64,000 nt of DNA, taken from positions 1-64,000 of the forward strand of contig NZ_SLZF01000001.1 of the NCBI RefSeq assembly GCF_004341515.1, given 5' to 3'. This DNA comes from Allobosea sp. BK604 (GTDB taxonomy: Bacteria; Pseudomonadota; Alphaproteobacteria; Rhizobiales; Beijerinckiaceae). Shown here piece by piece: positions 36,788 through 45,967 of the stretch. The notes beneath the pieces are model-generated. The model saw only the letters and a program-made list of their open reading frames with translations, was not told where the DNA came from and searched no databases. The translations under genes were made by a program, and so were the position numbers. Positions within the stretch are counted from its first letter, which is position 1; each line of letters starts with the position of its first letter.

Positions 36788-37956
36788 GCGCCGATATCGT
36801 CGTCAGACGGGCGCGCCTCGCCAATTATGTCGGGCTCAGCCAGGCCTTCGCGGAGCTGAGCCGGCACGCCGTCGAGCCCAATCCACATATGTCACCAGCG
36901 GCTCTATCCGCCACGACCCTGCTCGTTCCCGAGGAGGAAATCGTCATCCTCTGTGCCTGGCGCAGCGAGGCGCTGGGATCGGAGAGTCTCGCCGGCGTCT
37001 GGGCCTTCCGGCGCCAGCGCGATTGGCGCAGCGGCTTCGCCACCGTGCTCACGGCGCCCCTGATCCCGCTCTACGAGGTCTCGTCGCAGCCGGTGCTCGA
37101 CCGCGACCATGCCGAGGATATCGCGCTCGCCATGCTGCGCCATCTCCTGGCCTCCAGCGATCTGCCGAAGATACTCGCGCTGCCCCTGCTGCCGCTGGAG
37201 GGTCCGTGCCACGCCGCGCTCATCGAGGCGATGCGTATCACAGGCAGCCGCCTCACCAGCTACGAGACCTGGCAGCGCCCCGTCATGGTCGCCCAGCCCG
37301 GGGACGATGCCGAGCGCTATCTCCGCCGCGCACTGGGCTCCAGCTACAAGAAGCGCATGCAGCAATTCCGGACGATCGGCAAAAGCGGCTCGGTCTCGTT
37401 CGGGCGCCGGCGCGGCAATGCCGCCCGCGAGGCCTTCGAGACCTTCCTCTCGCTCGAGGCCGCCGGCTGGAAGGGCGAGGCAGGCAGCGCCATCGCCTGC
37501 CTGCCGGAGGTCTCGGCCTATTTCCACCGGCTGGTCGACCTCCTGATCGCGCAGGATGCAGTGCTGATCGATGCGCTCCTGCTCGACGGCAAGCCGATCG
37601 CCATGGGCCTTCTCGTCGAGAGCGGCGGCGCGCGCTTTTTCCTGAAGATCGCCTATGACGAAACACAGGCACGCATGTCGCCCGGACGGGCGCTGACCAT
37701 CGCCATGCTGCAGGCCGATTTCCGCGATGGGCCGCCCGCTTTCTTCGATAGCGGCGCCGGCGACGGCGTCGATGCCGGAACCTATGTCTGGGGCGAGCGC
37801 CGGCAGATGGCGAACACGATCCTGACAATCGGCGGCGCGATCCCGAGCCGCGCCCATCTCGCCGCGAATGCCCGGATGTGGCTGCGAAGGCTGCGCAGCC
37901 GGGCGCTCAAGCCAGGCCGAGCCGGGCCAGGATCCAGCGGCCCAGCTCGGGCTTGA
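36784..37956 (+). CDS. GNAT/FemAB-like N-acetyltransferase (Acetyltransf_6, CelD-like)
   Basis: The 390-residue protein has the Acetyltransf_6/BioF2-like domain in the middle: SSYKKRMQQFRTIGKSGSVSF, then FLSLEAAGWKGEAGSAI, IDALLLDGKPIAMGLLVESGGARFFLKIAYDE and a late MSPGRALTIAMLQ. This double-GNAT style fold is found in enzymes that modify cell-wall peptides or polysaccharides. The start is TTG at 36784, overlapping the FlhB-tail stop (TTGA). Coupling to flagellar genes might mean it modifies an exported flagellar or surface product; that is a guess. The end overlaps the convergent gene by 50 bp. Confidence 0.82.
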   Translation: MSADIVVRRARLANYVGLSQAFAELSRHAVEPNPHMSPAALSATTLLVPEEEIVILCAWRSEALGSESLAGVWAFRRQRDWRSGFATVLTAPLIPLYEVSSQPVLDRDHAEDIALAMLRHLLASSDLPKILALPLLPLEGPCHAALIEAMRITGSRLTSYETWQRPVMVAQPGDDAERYLRRALGSSYKKRMQQFRTIGKSGSVSFGRRRGNAAREAFETFLSLEAAGWKGEAGSAIACLPEVSAYFHRLVDLLIAQDAVLIDALLLDGKPIAMGLLVESGGARFFLKIAYDETQARMSPGRALTIAMLQADFRDGPPAFFDSGAGDGVDAGTYVWGERRQMANTILTIGGAIPSRAHLAANARMWLRRLRSRALKPGRAGPGSSGPARA

Positions 37957-38875
37957 AATGCAGATTGTCGATCCAGAAGCGCGAGGAGCCATGCGCCGGG
38001 TCGAAATCCTCGAACGGATGGGCATCGACGAGATCGTGCAGCGTCAGGCCCTTCGCGGCCGCAAGCGCTGCGACCTCAGCGCGCCAGCGCGCAAGCTCCT
38101 CCGCGCGTCCGCCTTGCGCGATCAGGTGGCGCTGGGCCGCACACATCGGCGAGAGATAGAGCGACAGCTCCAGGCCCGATAGCTGCGTCAGGGCCGTATC
38201 GAGATCGCGCAGCCGCTCCGGCCGATACGCCATCGCGGCGATATCCTGGGCCGTCGCGACACGTTGCGTCAGCGCCGCATCGAAATCGGGCGTGATCTTG
38301 AAGCCGTCGCCGCGCCACTCGCCGGGCTCGGTGCGGGCCTGCCCTCGGCGGGCAAGACGCTCGATCGCATCCGGGTTCAGCACAGCGCCGGCGAACGCCT
38401 CGAGACGGCCGGAGCGCGTCGCCAGTGCCGGCCGCAGTGGCGGAGGCGGCGGCATCCGCGTGAACATGAAATAGTCGAGCCCGAGCACGACGCGCCGAAC
38501 GCTGCCGACATCGACGATCAGCGCCGCCATGGTCGGCAGCTCGGCCGCCATCAACGAGGAGATGCCGGCATTATAGGCCGGTTGCGGCGCCTGCCTTGAA
38601 AGGTCGTGCGGATCGAGGCCGCGATAGACCACGGACGAGCCGATGAGCACGGTCCCTGGCCTGATCCGGGCCAGTTGCAGCGGCTTGACCAGGCGCATCT
38701 CGACATCGAGCAGGCGGCTCGCGCCCATCCCGTCACGCGTCCAGGGCGGCGCCTCGCGAAACACCCAGAGCGGGTCACGCCAGAGCGTCAGGCCGCTCAT
38801 GAGCGCGAGGATGACGGCGATCGTGATGCCGAAAGCAGCTGCGAAGCCTGCGCCGGTTGGGCGCGCCGTCTTCAT
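37907..38875 (-). CDS. Single-pass membrane-anchored protein of unknown function
   Basis: The 322-residue product has one N-terminal membrane helix (AAFGITIAVILALMSGLTL) and a large outside domain. Early in that domain GTVLIGSSVVYRGLDPHDLS looks like an SGNH-type block I (G-S-S) and a late DAHPFEDFDPAHG and WIDNLHFKPELG resemble a D-x-x-H block. The layout fits the AlgX/DltD-like SGNH group that acts on exported polysaccharide, but identity is low and unproven. ATG at 38875 or 38899 could start it. Confidence 0.6.
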   Translation of the reverse strand: MKTARPTGAGFAAAFGITIAVILALMSGLTLWRDPLWVFREAPPWTRDGMGASRLLDVEMRLVKPLQLARIRPGTVLIGSSVVYRGLDPHDLSRQAPQPAYNAGISSLMAAELPTMAALIVDVGSVRRVVLGLDYFMFTRMPPPPPLRPALATRSGRLEAFAGAVLNPDAIERLARRGQARTEPGEWRGDGFKITPDFDAALTQRVATAQDIAAMAYRPERLRDLDTALTQLSGLELSLYLSPMCAAQRHLIAQGGRAEELARWRAEVAALAAAKGLTLHDLVDAHPFEDFDPAHGSSRFWIDNLHFKPELGRWILARLGLA

Positions 38876-39014
38876 GGGCTGTCCGGCAGTCGCGATCATC
38901 GCCTGCGCGGTAGCAGATCGACGCGCGCGGCGCGAGCCGGGTCGCGCGGCCGCCCTGCATTGACCGGAGCGGCCGCCTGTCCGATACCCGCTGCAAGGCA
39001 ACCGGCGATGGACC

Positions 39015-39560
39015 ATGACCAGCGAGATCAAGATCGGCATCGTCACCGTCTCGGACCGGGCCTCGGCCGGCATCTATGCCGATGAAGGCGGCCCCGCCAT
39101 CCAGGAGTATTTCACGAGGGCGCTGACCTCGTCCTGGACCCCCGTGGCGCGCGTCATCCCGGACGAGCGCAAGCTCATCGCGCAGACGCTTGCCGCGCTC
39201 GCCGATAACGAGGGCTGCTGCCTGATCGTCACCACCGGCGGCACCGGCCCGGCACCGCGCGACGTCACGCCTGAAGCGACCGAGGATGTCGTCGAGAAGC
39301 CGATGCCGGGCTTCGGCGAGCTGATGCGCCAGGTCAGCCTCGCCAAGGTGCCGACCGCGATCCTCTCGCGGCAGACCGCCGGCATTCGCGGCAAAGCGCT
39401 GATCGTCAATCTGCCCGGGCGGCCGCGCGCCATCGCCGAATGCCTCGACGCGGTGATGCCGGCGATCCCCTATTGCATCGACCTGATCGAGGGGCCCTAT
39501 CTGGAGACGGACCCGGCCGTGATCGTCGCCTTCCGGCCGGGTCAGAAGCCGAAGGCCTGA
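39015..39560 (+). CDS. mog: Molybdopterin adenylyltransferase (Mog/MoaB family)
   Basis: The 181-residue protein shows the MoCF-binding signature: IGIVTVSDRASAGIYADEGGP at the N-terminus, LIVTTGGTGPAPRDVTPEATE in the middle with the T-G-G-T-G phosphate loop, and ALIVNLPGRPRAIAECLDAVMPAIPYCI at the end. Mog adenylates molybdopterin before molybdate insertion. MoaB paralogues are similar, but the length and the PGF...R segment fit Mog. No other moa/moe gene is nearby. A dispersed repeat follows the stop. Confidence 0.9.
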   Translation: MTSEIKIGIVTVSDRASAGIYADEGGPAIQEYFTRALTSSWTPVARVIPDERKLIAQTLAALADNEGCCLIVTTGGTGPAPRDVTPEATEDVVEKPMPGFGELMRQVSLAKVPTAILSRQTAGIRGKALIVNLPGRPRAIAECLDAVMPAIPYCIDLIEGPYLETDPAVIVAFRPGQKPKA

Positions 39561-39568
39561 CAGGCGCC

Positions 39569-39670
39569 AGAGCATTTTCGAGCGAAGTGGATACCGATTC
39601 GCGTGAAGAAAATGCGTTAGAACAAAGGGATAGAGAATTATCGCGCTTCGGAGAGGCGCGGAAATTCTCT
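39569..39670. repeat. Dispersed palindromic repeat family A, copy 3
   Basis: A 102-bp copy, same length as the one at 593-694. It starts AGAGCATTTTCGAGCGAAGT and ends GGAAATTCTCT. GCATTTTC/GAAAATGC arms are kept; the second hairpin has TTATCGCG where copy 1 has TTTTCGCG. It fills the gap between mog and glutathione peroxidase genes. Confidence 0.85.
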
Positions 39671-39676
39671 AAGTGC

Positions 39677-40246
39677 TCAGGCCGCGTGGAGCTGTTGGCC
39701 GATCGCGCGTACGAGTTGCTGGCTGACGGGATCGGTTCCTGCCGCAAAGCCGCCGACGAGATCGCCGTCACGGCCGATCAGGTATTTATGGAAGTTCCAG
39801 GTCGGAACCTCTGCCGGCCGCCGAGCCGCCGCCCAGCGATAGAACGGATGGGCATCTGGCCCGCGCACGGTCGATTTCGCCGCGAACGGATAGGTCGCAC
39901 CATGGACCTGCCGCGCCGACTCCGCGATCGCCATGCCCTCCAGCGGCTCCTGCCCACCGAAATCATTGCTCGGCACGGCGAGCAGCATCAGGCCACGGCC
40001 CGAATAGCGCTGCCAGAGCTGCTCCAGCGAAGCGAACTGTCCGGCATAGCCGCAATTGGTGGCGGTATTGACGATCAGGATCGGCTTGCCGCGATAGGCT
40101 TCGAGCGCGATGCGCCCGCCTTCCAGCCGGTCGAAGGCGAAATGATAGGCGTCGGGCGCGTCCGGCCCCGGGACCGATACGGCGAGCGCCGGGCTGACAG
40201 CCAGCCCGCCGATCAAGCTCAGCACGTCACGACGAAGCAGCGACAT
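39677..40246 (-). CDS. Exported glutathione peroxidase-like protein
   Basis: The 189-residue protein is a thioredoxin-fold GPx. The peroxidatic Cys lies in VNTATNCGYAGQF (C65), the Gln in VPSNDFGGQEP and the Trp in TWNFHKYLI, completing the catalytic set. Unlike most bacterial BsaA-type GPx it has an N-terminal export signal, SLLRRDVLSLIGGLAVSP, with an Arg-Arg pair and hydrophobic core of Tat type. That places peroxide removal in the periplasm. Start at ATG 40246. Confidence 0.9.
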   Translation of the reverse strand: MSLLRRDVLSLIGGLAVSPALAVSVPGPDAPDAYHFAFDRLEGGRIALEAYRGKPILIVNTATNCGYAGQFASLEQLWQRYSGRGLMLLAVPSNDFGGQEPLEGMAIAESARQVHGATYPFAAKSTVRGPDAHPFYRWAAARRPAEVPTWNFHKYLIGRDGDLVGGFAAGTDPVSQQLVRAIGQQLHAA

Positions 40247-40305
40247 GGCCTGCTCTCCAGAATCCGACCGTTCCCCTTGTGCGGCGCATACTGCCCCAAA
40301 TGAAA

Positions 40306-40334
40306 GCGCCCCGCAGCCGTGTGGCCGGGGGCGC
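40306..40334 (-). terminator. Possible terminator at the end of the chemotaxis operon
   Basis: GCGCCCC (40306-40312) pairs with GGGGCGC (40328-40334), with a smaller GCC/GGC stem inside. It lies about 100 bp past the stop of the last che gene on the minus strand and before the peroxidase start. No T-run. Confidence 0.4.
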
Positions 40335-40435
40335 CGGATCACAATGGTGAGATCGCTCGACCGGCGGTCCCGGCCCTTATCCTGAACAGCGATCGCGCCG
40401 CTCCTCAGGACAGGGGCCGAGGATGCCGGACAATC

Positions 40436-40819
40436 TCAGCAGGCCAGGACCTTCTTCACCCGCACTTCCAGGTCGCGCAGCTCGTAGGGCTTCACGACGT
40501 AATGGTCGGCGCCGTTGGTCGTGGCCTCGTCCATCTTGTCGACCGAGCGCTCCGAGGTCGCCATGATGATCTTGATCTGGTTCAGCTCGGGCACTGAGCG
40601 GATGGCGCGCAGCAGGTCGATGCCGCTCATGCCGTCCATGTTCCAGTCGAGCAGCAGCAGGTCGTAGCGCTTCTGCTGCATCTTCATCAGCGCCTCGCGG
40701 GCATTCTCGGCCTCGTCGATATCCTGGAACTCGATCTGCTTCAGGAAGTAGGTCGCAAGCCCGCGCATGCTCTTCTGGTCGTCGACCACGAGGATCCGGT
40801 AGTCGCTTCTGGCCTTCAT
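40436..40819 (-). CDS. cheY: CheY-like response regulator
   Basis: A 127-residue single receiver domain. The acidic pair is in LVVDDQKS, the phosphoacceptor in LLLLDWNMDGMSG (D58), the switch Thr in IIMATSERS and the Lys in YVVKPYELRD. It has no output domain, so it should act by binding the flagellar switch or as a phosphate sink. It is the last gene of the che operon, 10 bp after cheB. A second CheY lies upstream of cheA. Confidence 0.94.
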   Translation of the reverse strand: MKARSDYRILVVDDQKSMRGLATYFLKQIEFQDIDEAENAREALMKMQQKRYDLLLLDWNMDGMSGIDLLRAIRSVPELNQIKIIMATSERSVDKMDEATTNGADHYVVKPYELRDLEVRVKKVLAC

Positions 40820-40829
40820 CTCGCTCTCC

Positions 40830-41933
40830 TCAGGCGCTGCGCTGATGCGGGCGCTCGCCGATCAGATGGCCGACGGCGGCGCCGATCTGGTCGAGCGGCA
40901 CGACTCGCTCGGCGGCGCCGATCTCGAATGCTGCTTTCGGCATCCCGTTTACCACACAGGTTTCCCCACTTTGGATTAACGTAGCGGCACCGTTTTTCCG
41001 CATGGCTAACAATCCGTCAGCACCATCGCGCCCCATGCCGGTGAGCAGCACGCCGACCGAATGGGCGCCGACGCTGCGGGCCACCGAATGGAACATCACA
41101 TCGACCGAGGGCGAATGTCCGCTGACCAGCGGGCCCTCCTTGAGCACGCAGGTGAACTCGCCGCGCCGCTCCTCGATCTCGAGATGGCGCGGCCCGCCGG
41201 GAGCGACCACCGCCATTCCCGGTTTTAGGCGCTCGCCATCGCTCGCCTCGCGCACGTCGAGCCCCGTCGCCGCAGTCAGGCGCGCAGCGAATTTCGCGGT
41301 ATAGCCCGGCGGCATATGTTGCACGACGACGATCGGGATGCGCAGCTGGGCAAGATCGCGCATCACCACCTGCACGGCCGGCACACCGCCGGTCGAGGCG
41401 CCGATCGCGATCAACGAGACGCGGCCCGCGGCGCGGGCAGGCTCGCGCATCGGCGCAACCCGCTCCGGCGCCGTCTCGCGCACCACCGCCTCGCGCGCCA
41501 TGGCGAAGATGCGGCGGCTGGCCGAGGCGCGCTGCAGCGCCGCGACCAGATGCTTCATGAAACCTTCGAGCGTATGGGTCTGGCCGTCGGGCTTCTCGAT
41601 GAAATCGACGGCGCCGAGTTCGAGCGCCTGCAGGGTGTTGTCGGCGCCCGGCCCGCCAAAGGCCGAGACGATCAGTACCGGCAGCGGATCCTGCTTCATC
41701 AGCCGCGCCAACAGCTTCAGCCCGTGCCGGCCCGGCAACTCGAGATCGAGCGTCACGACATCGGGCCTGAGCTCCTGGATCGCATCCCAGCCCTCCTCCG
41801 CGCTGCCGGCGACACCGATCACCTTGAAGCCGGGCGCAGAGTCGACGATCTGCGTCATCAGCTTCTGCATCAGCACGGAATCGTCGACGACGAGGACTTT
41901 CACCGGGCCGGAGGAGGAGGTCGGCATGCTCAT
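40830..41933 (-). CDS. cheB: Chemotaxis response regulator protein-glutamate methylesterase
   Basis: The 367-residue enzyme has a receiver (VLVVDDSVLM, phosphoacceptor in VVTLDLELPGRHG, about D63) joined to the methylesterase. Catalytic Ser lies in IAIGASTGG (about 180), His in VVQHMPPGYT (about 206) and Asp in LTGMGRDGADG (about 303). It removes methyl groups from MCP glutamates when phosphorylated by CheA. The ATG at 41933 shares one base with the cheD stop (TGATG). Confidence 0.97.
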   Translation of the reverse strand: MSMPTSSSGPVKVLVVDDSVLMQKLMTQIVDSAPGFKVIGVAGSAEEGWDAIQELRPDVVTLDLELPGRHGLKLLARLMKQDPLPVLIVSAFGGPGADNTLQALELGAVDFIEKPDGQTHTLEGFMKHLVAALQRASASRRIFAMAREAVVRETAPERVAPMREPARAAGRVSLIAIGASTGGVPAVQVVMRDLAQLRIPIVVVQHMPPGYTAKFAARLTAATGLDVREASDGERLKPGMAVVAPGGPRHLEIEERRGEFTCVLKEGPLVSGHSPSVDVMFHSVARSVGAHSVGVLLTGMGRDGADGLLAMRKNGAATLIQSGETCVVNGMPKAAFEIGAAERVVPLDQIGAAVGHLIGERPHQRSA

Positions 41934-42526
41934 CACCAGATCTCCACTTCGCCAGCCACGGGCTGGGTCTTGAGCCGGTTGAGATAGGCGACTTCCTGCT
42001 CGTGCTCGCTGCTGCGCGCGCTCGGCTGGACATGCTGCACCCAGGCCCGGCCGGTGGCGGGCTGGTAATGGATGCGCCGCGAGCGCGTGCCGCCGACATC
42101 CTTGGAGACGATCGGGATGCCCTCGCGATTGAGGAAGTCGAGCACGAAGGCGATGTTGCCGTCGCCGATCGCGAGCATGGTCGCGCCCGAGAGCACACGT
42201 GCCCCGCCGAAGACCTTGGCTTCGAGATGGCCGCGCTTGGCACCGCGCTTCATCAGCCCGTTGATCAGCACTTCCATGGCGGTATCGCCATAGCGCTCGC
42301 CGGCCGAAGCGTCGTTGCCGCCATTGTTCTTGGGTAGCAGGAAATGGTTGAGGCCGCCGACGCCAACCTGCGGATCACGCATGCAGACGGAGATGCAGGA
42401 GCCGAGCACCGTCGCGACGATCTCGTCCTTGGCCGCGGTGATCTCATGCTCGCCGGGCGCGACGGTGATGATCGTCGCTTCGAAGCGCGGGTCGAAATAG
42501 CGCCGAGAGGACCGGACCGTGCTCAT
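41933..42526 (-). CDS. cheD: Chemoreceptor glutamine deamidase CheD
   Basis: The 197-residue enzyme deamidates receptor glutamines and can bind CheC. Catalytic Cys is in TVLGSCISVC (C44), His in GGLNHFLLP (H61), followed by the GGA-rich core FGGARVLSGATMLAIGDGN. The N-terminus has a 30-residue leader before the core. It overlaps cheR by 4 bp and cheB by one base. No cheC or cheX gene is seen nearby. Confidence 0.97.
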   Translation of the reverse strand: MSTVRSSRRYFDPRFEATIITVAPGEHEITAAKDEIVATVLGSCISVCMRDPQVGVGGLNHFLLPKNNGGNDASAGERYGDTAMEVLINGLMKRGAKRGHLEAKVFGGARVLSGATMLAIGDGNIAFVLDFLNREGIPIVSKDVGGTRSRRIHYQPATGRAWVQHVQPSARSSEHEQEVAYLNRLKTQPVAGEVEIW

Positions 42527-43371
42527 GGGGTTCTCTCGTAGATCGTGCGTCCGATGAGCCTGAGCTGCGGATGCGGTTGGGGAAGCGATTCGGAATGGCC
42601 GAGATAGAGGAAGCCGCCCGGCGCAAGCAGCGTCACGAAGCGGTCGAGGATCGCCGCCTTGGTCTGCGTATCGAAATAGATGAAGACGTTGCGGCAGAAG
42701 ATCACGTCGAACGGGCCGCGCATCGGCCAGGTCTCGATCAGGTTCAGCCGCTTGAAGGCGATCAGCCGGCGGAGCTCGTCGCTGATGCGGCCCTCGCCAC
42801 GGCCGGCCCCGCCATCGAGCTTGAGCAGCGGCTTGATATCGCTGGGCAGGCGCTCGAACAGCTCCAGCGGGTAGATGCCGGCCTCGGCGCGATCGAGGAT
42901 ATCGGTGTCGATATCGGTCGCCAGGATGCGGAAATCGAGATCATGGCGCGAGCCGAGCACGTCACGCGACACCGCCGCGATGCTGTAGGGCTCCTCGCCC
43001 GACGAGCAGGCCGAGGACCAGATCCGGATGCGCCCGCGCCGACCGCCGCGCTCCTGAACCAGCTTCGGCAGCACGTCCCGGCGCAGATGGTCGAAATGGT
43101 GCCGTTCGCGGAAGAAGGCGGTGTGATTGGTCGTGACGGCGTTGATCAGCTCGGGGATCTCGCTGGTGGCCGCCGGCGTCTTCAGGAAGGCGCAGTATTC
43201 CGCGACCGAGCCGAGGCCGAGCGCCTTGACGCGACGTGACAGACGCCCGCGCGTCATCGCCTCCTTGTGCTCGCGGATGACGATGCCCGCATGCTCGTAG
43301 ACGAGCTTCGCGATGAAGCCCATGTCGTCGCGGGAAAGGGTCGTCTCGTGAATGATCTGGGGAGCGAGCAT
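42523..43371 (-). CDS. cheR: Chemotaxis protein methyltransferase
   Basis: The 282-residue enzyme methylates MCP glutamates with AdoMet. The N-terminal helical part (FIAKLVYEHAGIVIREHKEAM, RVKALGLGSVAEY) leads to the catalytic domain with NAVTTNHTAFFRERHHF, the AdoMet loop IWSSACSSGEEPYS and LATDIDTDILDRA, then VIFCRNVFIYFD. ATG at 43371 is preferred to a TTG one codon earlier. It overlaps cheD (ATGA). Confidence 0.97.
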   Translation of the reverse strand: MLAPQIIHETTLSRDDMGFIAKLVYEHAGIVIREHKEAMTRGRLSRRVKALGLGSVAEYCAFLKTPAATSEIPELINAVTTNHTAFFRERHHFDHLRRDVLPKLVQERGGRRGRIRIWSSACSSGEEPYSIAAVSRDVLGSRHDLDFRILATDIDTDILDRAEAGIYPLELFERLPSDIKPLLKLDGGAGRGEGRISDELRRLIAFKRLNLIETWPMRGPFDVIFCRNVFIYFDTQTKAAILDRFVTLLAPGGFLYLGHSESLPQPHPQLRLIGRTIYERTP

Positions 43372-43394
43372 CAACGCAACTCTACAGCCATGGT

Positions 43395-45380
43395 CTAGAA
43401 CTCGGCCCAGTCATCGGCCCGGCCGGCCCCGGCGGCGCGACGCCGCGGTGCGCCGCGGGCCTGTTGCGGCGCGGGCTCGGTCCGGCGCGGCTCGAAGCGG
43501 CGCGGCTGCGCCTGCTCGGCCAGCGCCGCGGCGGCGAGCCGCTGCAGGCGGGCGGGCTCGCCCGGCATCCGGTGGCGGGCAGGAATGGCCTCGGCGGTCT
43601 CGGTGCGGAAGAAGGCGACGAGCTCCCGCAGCGTCGCGATCTCGCCCATCAATTCGGTAGCCGAGGAGGCGCTCTGCTCGGCCAGTGCTGAATTCTGCTG
43701 GGTCATCTCGTCCATATGGGCGACGGTCTGGCTCATCTCCTCGATGCCATGGGCCTGTTCGGCGCTGGCGGAGGAAATATCGGCCACAGTGGCCGAGACC
43801 TTGCCGGCGGCGGCGACGATCCGCTCCAGCGCCGCGCCGGTCGAGCGCACGAACTTGACGCCCTCGCCGACCTGCTCGTTCGAGGAGACGATCAACCCCT
43901 TGATGTCCTTGGCCGCCTGGCTTGAGCGCTGCGCCAGCGCCCTCACCTCCGACGCGACCACCGCGAAGCCCTTGCCAGCCTCGCCCGCGCGCGCCGCCTC
44001 GACCGCGGCATTAAGCGCCAGCAGGTTGGTCTGGAAGGCGATGTCGTCGATCACCGAGACGATCTCGGAGATGCGTCCCGACGAGTTCTCAATACGCTCG
44101 ATCGCGCCAACGGCCTGCGAGACCACGGACTTGCCGTCATTGGCGACGCTCATCGCCTCGCCGGCGAGCGAGGTCGCCTCGCGCGAGCGGCTCGCGCTCT
44201 GCTTGACCGAAGCCGCCAGTTGCTCGGTCGTGGCGGCGGTCTCCTCGAGGCTCGTCGCGGTTTCCTCGGTTCGCTTGGCGAGGTCGCCTGCTCCGGCCGT
44301 GATCTCACCCGCGGTGCGCGAGACATTGCCCGCGGTTGCCTGGATGGTCGAGACCGTCTCGCCGAGATGGGCGAGCGTGCCGTTGAGGCTCTGCTTCAGC
44401 TCGCCGAAGCGACCGCGATAATCACCGGCCATGCGCTGGGTCAGATCGCCCTCGGCAAGGCTGCCCAGCACCTCGGCGAATTCGCCGACTGCGCCGTCGA
44501 CCAGCGCATTGATCTGGTTCATGCCCTCGGCGATGCGGGCGAGCGCCTCGGGCTTGCCGGCGAGCGGGATGCGGCGCGAGAAATCGCCCTCGACCGCGGC
44601 CGAGAGGACATCGGCGACCTCATTTGCGGCGGCGAGCTCGTCGGTCAGCTCCAGCCATTCGACGGAGGTGCCGAGCCGCTCGCCATTGGCGTGCAGGACC
44701 GGGCTCAGCGTCAGCGAGACCGTGCGGCGGCCGAGCGCGAAGCGCGTGTTGCGCGCAGCGTCGACCTGCCCGAAGAACGGCTCGCGATAGACCACGTCCA
44801 TCACCCGGCCCAGCATGTCCTTGGCCGAGCAGCCCGGGAAAGCGGCGCGGAAATCCTCCTGCGCCTCGGTGAAGAATTTCAGCAGGGAGTTGTTGACGTA
44901 GACGACCCGGTTCTGCCCGTCGCAGACCATGACATTGGTGCGGCAGCCATCGAGCGCCGCGCGGATACGGGCGGCCTCGACGCCGGCTTCGTGGATGCTG
45001 GTCATGGCCCGCGCCAGCTCGCCGATCTCGTCGCGCCGGGTCAGGCCGGGAATGGCGACGATCTCGCCCTGCGCCAATTGGCCGACGGCATCGCGCATCG
45101 CCTCGATCGGCCGGTAAATCGTGCGGGCGGCGAGCCAGCCGACAATGCCGATCCCGGCCAACGCGGCGGCACTGATCGTCAGCATCTGCGGTCCGGCGGC
45201 GCTGACGGCGCCCTGGATATCGGCAGCGCTCAGTCCGAGCTGGGCAAGATCGTTCAGCCGGCTCCAGGCGACATGATACGCCGCGGCGCCCACCGCGCCG
45301 CCGGCGACGAATGCCGCGCCGAGGAACATCAGCGGCAGCTTGACCGAGAGTCGCGAGAGGAAACCGAGCGCGCTGCCCAT
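43395..45380 (-). CDS. Methyl-accepting chemotaxis protein with PAS-like and tandem HAMP regions
   Basis: The 661-residue receptor has two N-terminal membrane helices ([21 protein letters not shown] and [24 protein letters not shown]) with a very short outside loop, a HAMP after the second, a PAS-like segment (about 140-235; [14 protein letters not shown]), a second HAMP and the methylation/hairpin domain. The tip reads [40 protein letters not shown]. The final residues DDWAEF match the x-[aromatic]-x-x-[aromatic] tail that tethers CheR/CheB. The small outside loop suggests it senses an inside signal. It lies between cheR and cheW. Confidence 0.95.
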   Translation of the reverse strand: MGSALGFLSRLSVKLPLMFLGAAFVAGGAVGAAAYHVAWSRLNDLAQLGLSAADIQGAVSAAGPQMLTISAAALAGIGIVGWLAARTIYRPIEAMRDAVGQLAQGEIVAIPGLTRRDEIGELARAMTSIHEAGVEAARIRAALDGCRTNVMVCDGQNRVVYVNNSLLKFFTEAQEDFRAAFPGCSAKDMLGRVMDVVYREPFFGQVDAARNTRFALGRRTVSLTLSPVLHANGERLGTSVEWLELTDELAAANEVADVLSAAVEGDFSRRIPLAGKPEALARIAEGMNQINALVDGAVGEFAEVLGSLAEGDLTQRMAGDYRGRFGELKQSLNGTLAHLGETVSTIQATAGNVSRTAGEITAGAGDLAKRTEETATSLEETAATTEQLAASVKQSASRSREATSLAGEAMSVANDGKSVVSQAVGAIERIENSSGRISEIVSVIDDIAFQTNLLALNAAVEAARAGEAGKGFAVVASEVRALAQRSSQAAKDIKGLIVSSNEQVGEGVKFVRSTGAALERIVAAAGKVSATVADISSASAEQAHGIEEMSQTVAHMDEMTQQNSALAEQSASSATELMGEIATLRELVAFFRTETAEAIPARHRMPGEPARLQRLAAAALAEQAQPRRFEPRRTEPAPQQARGAPRRRAAGAGRADDWAEF

Positions 45381-45451
45381 GCTGGAGACGTTTCTTTCTC
45401 GCGCCCGGTTCTGGGCGCGACGAGTTCGGTATACGCGGTTCCCTACGCCGG

Positions 45452-45967
45452 TCAGGCCGCGCGCGTCTGCCGCGCGGCCGGCGCCTCGGCGCCGCCGTCA
45501 CGGATCACGGCCGCGAGGTCGAGCAAGGCGACGATCTCGGTGTCGAGCAGGACGAGGCCTTCGATCAGGCCATGCTCGTCGCGCTCCAGGTCCGGCGCAG
45601 GACGAACGGCGCTGACCGGCACGTCGACGATGTCGGAGACCGAGTCGACCAGCAGGCCGGCCGTCTTGTCCTCGACATCGACGACGACGATGACATGGGT
45701 CGCGGTCGCGTCGGTGACACCGAGTCCGATCGAGGTGCGCAGGTCGTAGACCGCGAGGATGACGCCGCGCAGGTTGAGCACGCCGCGCACATGCGGGGCC
45801 GCATGCGGCAGCGGCGTCGTCGCCTGCCAGCCCTTGATCTCGCGGACCATGCCGACATCGATTCCGAAGGTCCGGTCGCCGACGCGGAAGGTGACGATGC
45901 GGCGCGCCGCCGATTCAGGCTGCGCCGACGAGAAGTGCTTTTCGCCGAGAGGGAGGGTCATGTTCAT
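45452..45967 (-). CDS. cheW: Chemotaxis coupling protein
   Basis: The 171-residue protein joins receptors to CheA. A CheW-like beta-barrel is clear: [24 protein letters not shown], then [24 protein letters not shown] and [15 protein letters not shown]. The ATG at 45967 overlaps the cheA stop by 4 bp. Length is average for CheW with a short C-terminal Ala/Arg tail. Confidence 0.96.
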   Translation of the reverse strand: MNMTLPLGEKHFSSAQPESAARRIVTFRVGDRTFGIDVGMVREIKGWQATTPLPHAAPHVRGVLNLRGVILAVYDLRTSIGLGVTDATATHVIVVVDVEDKTAGLLVDSVSDIVDVPVSAVRPAPDLERDEHGLIEGLVLLDTEIVALLDLAAVIRDGGAEAPAARQTRAA

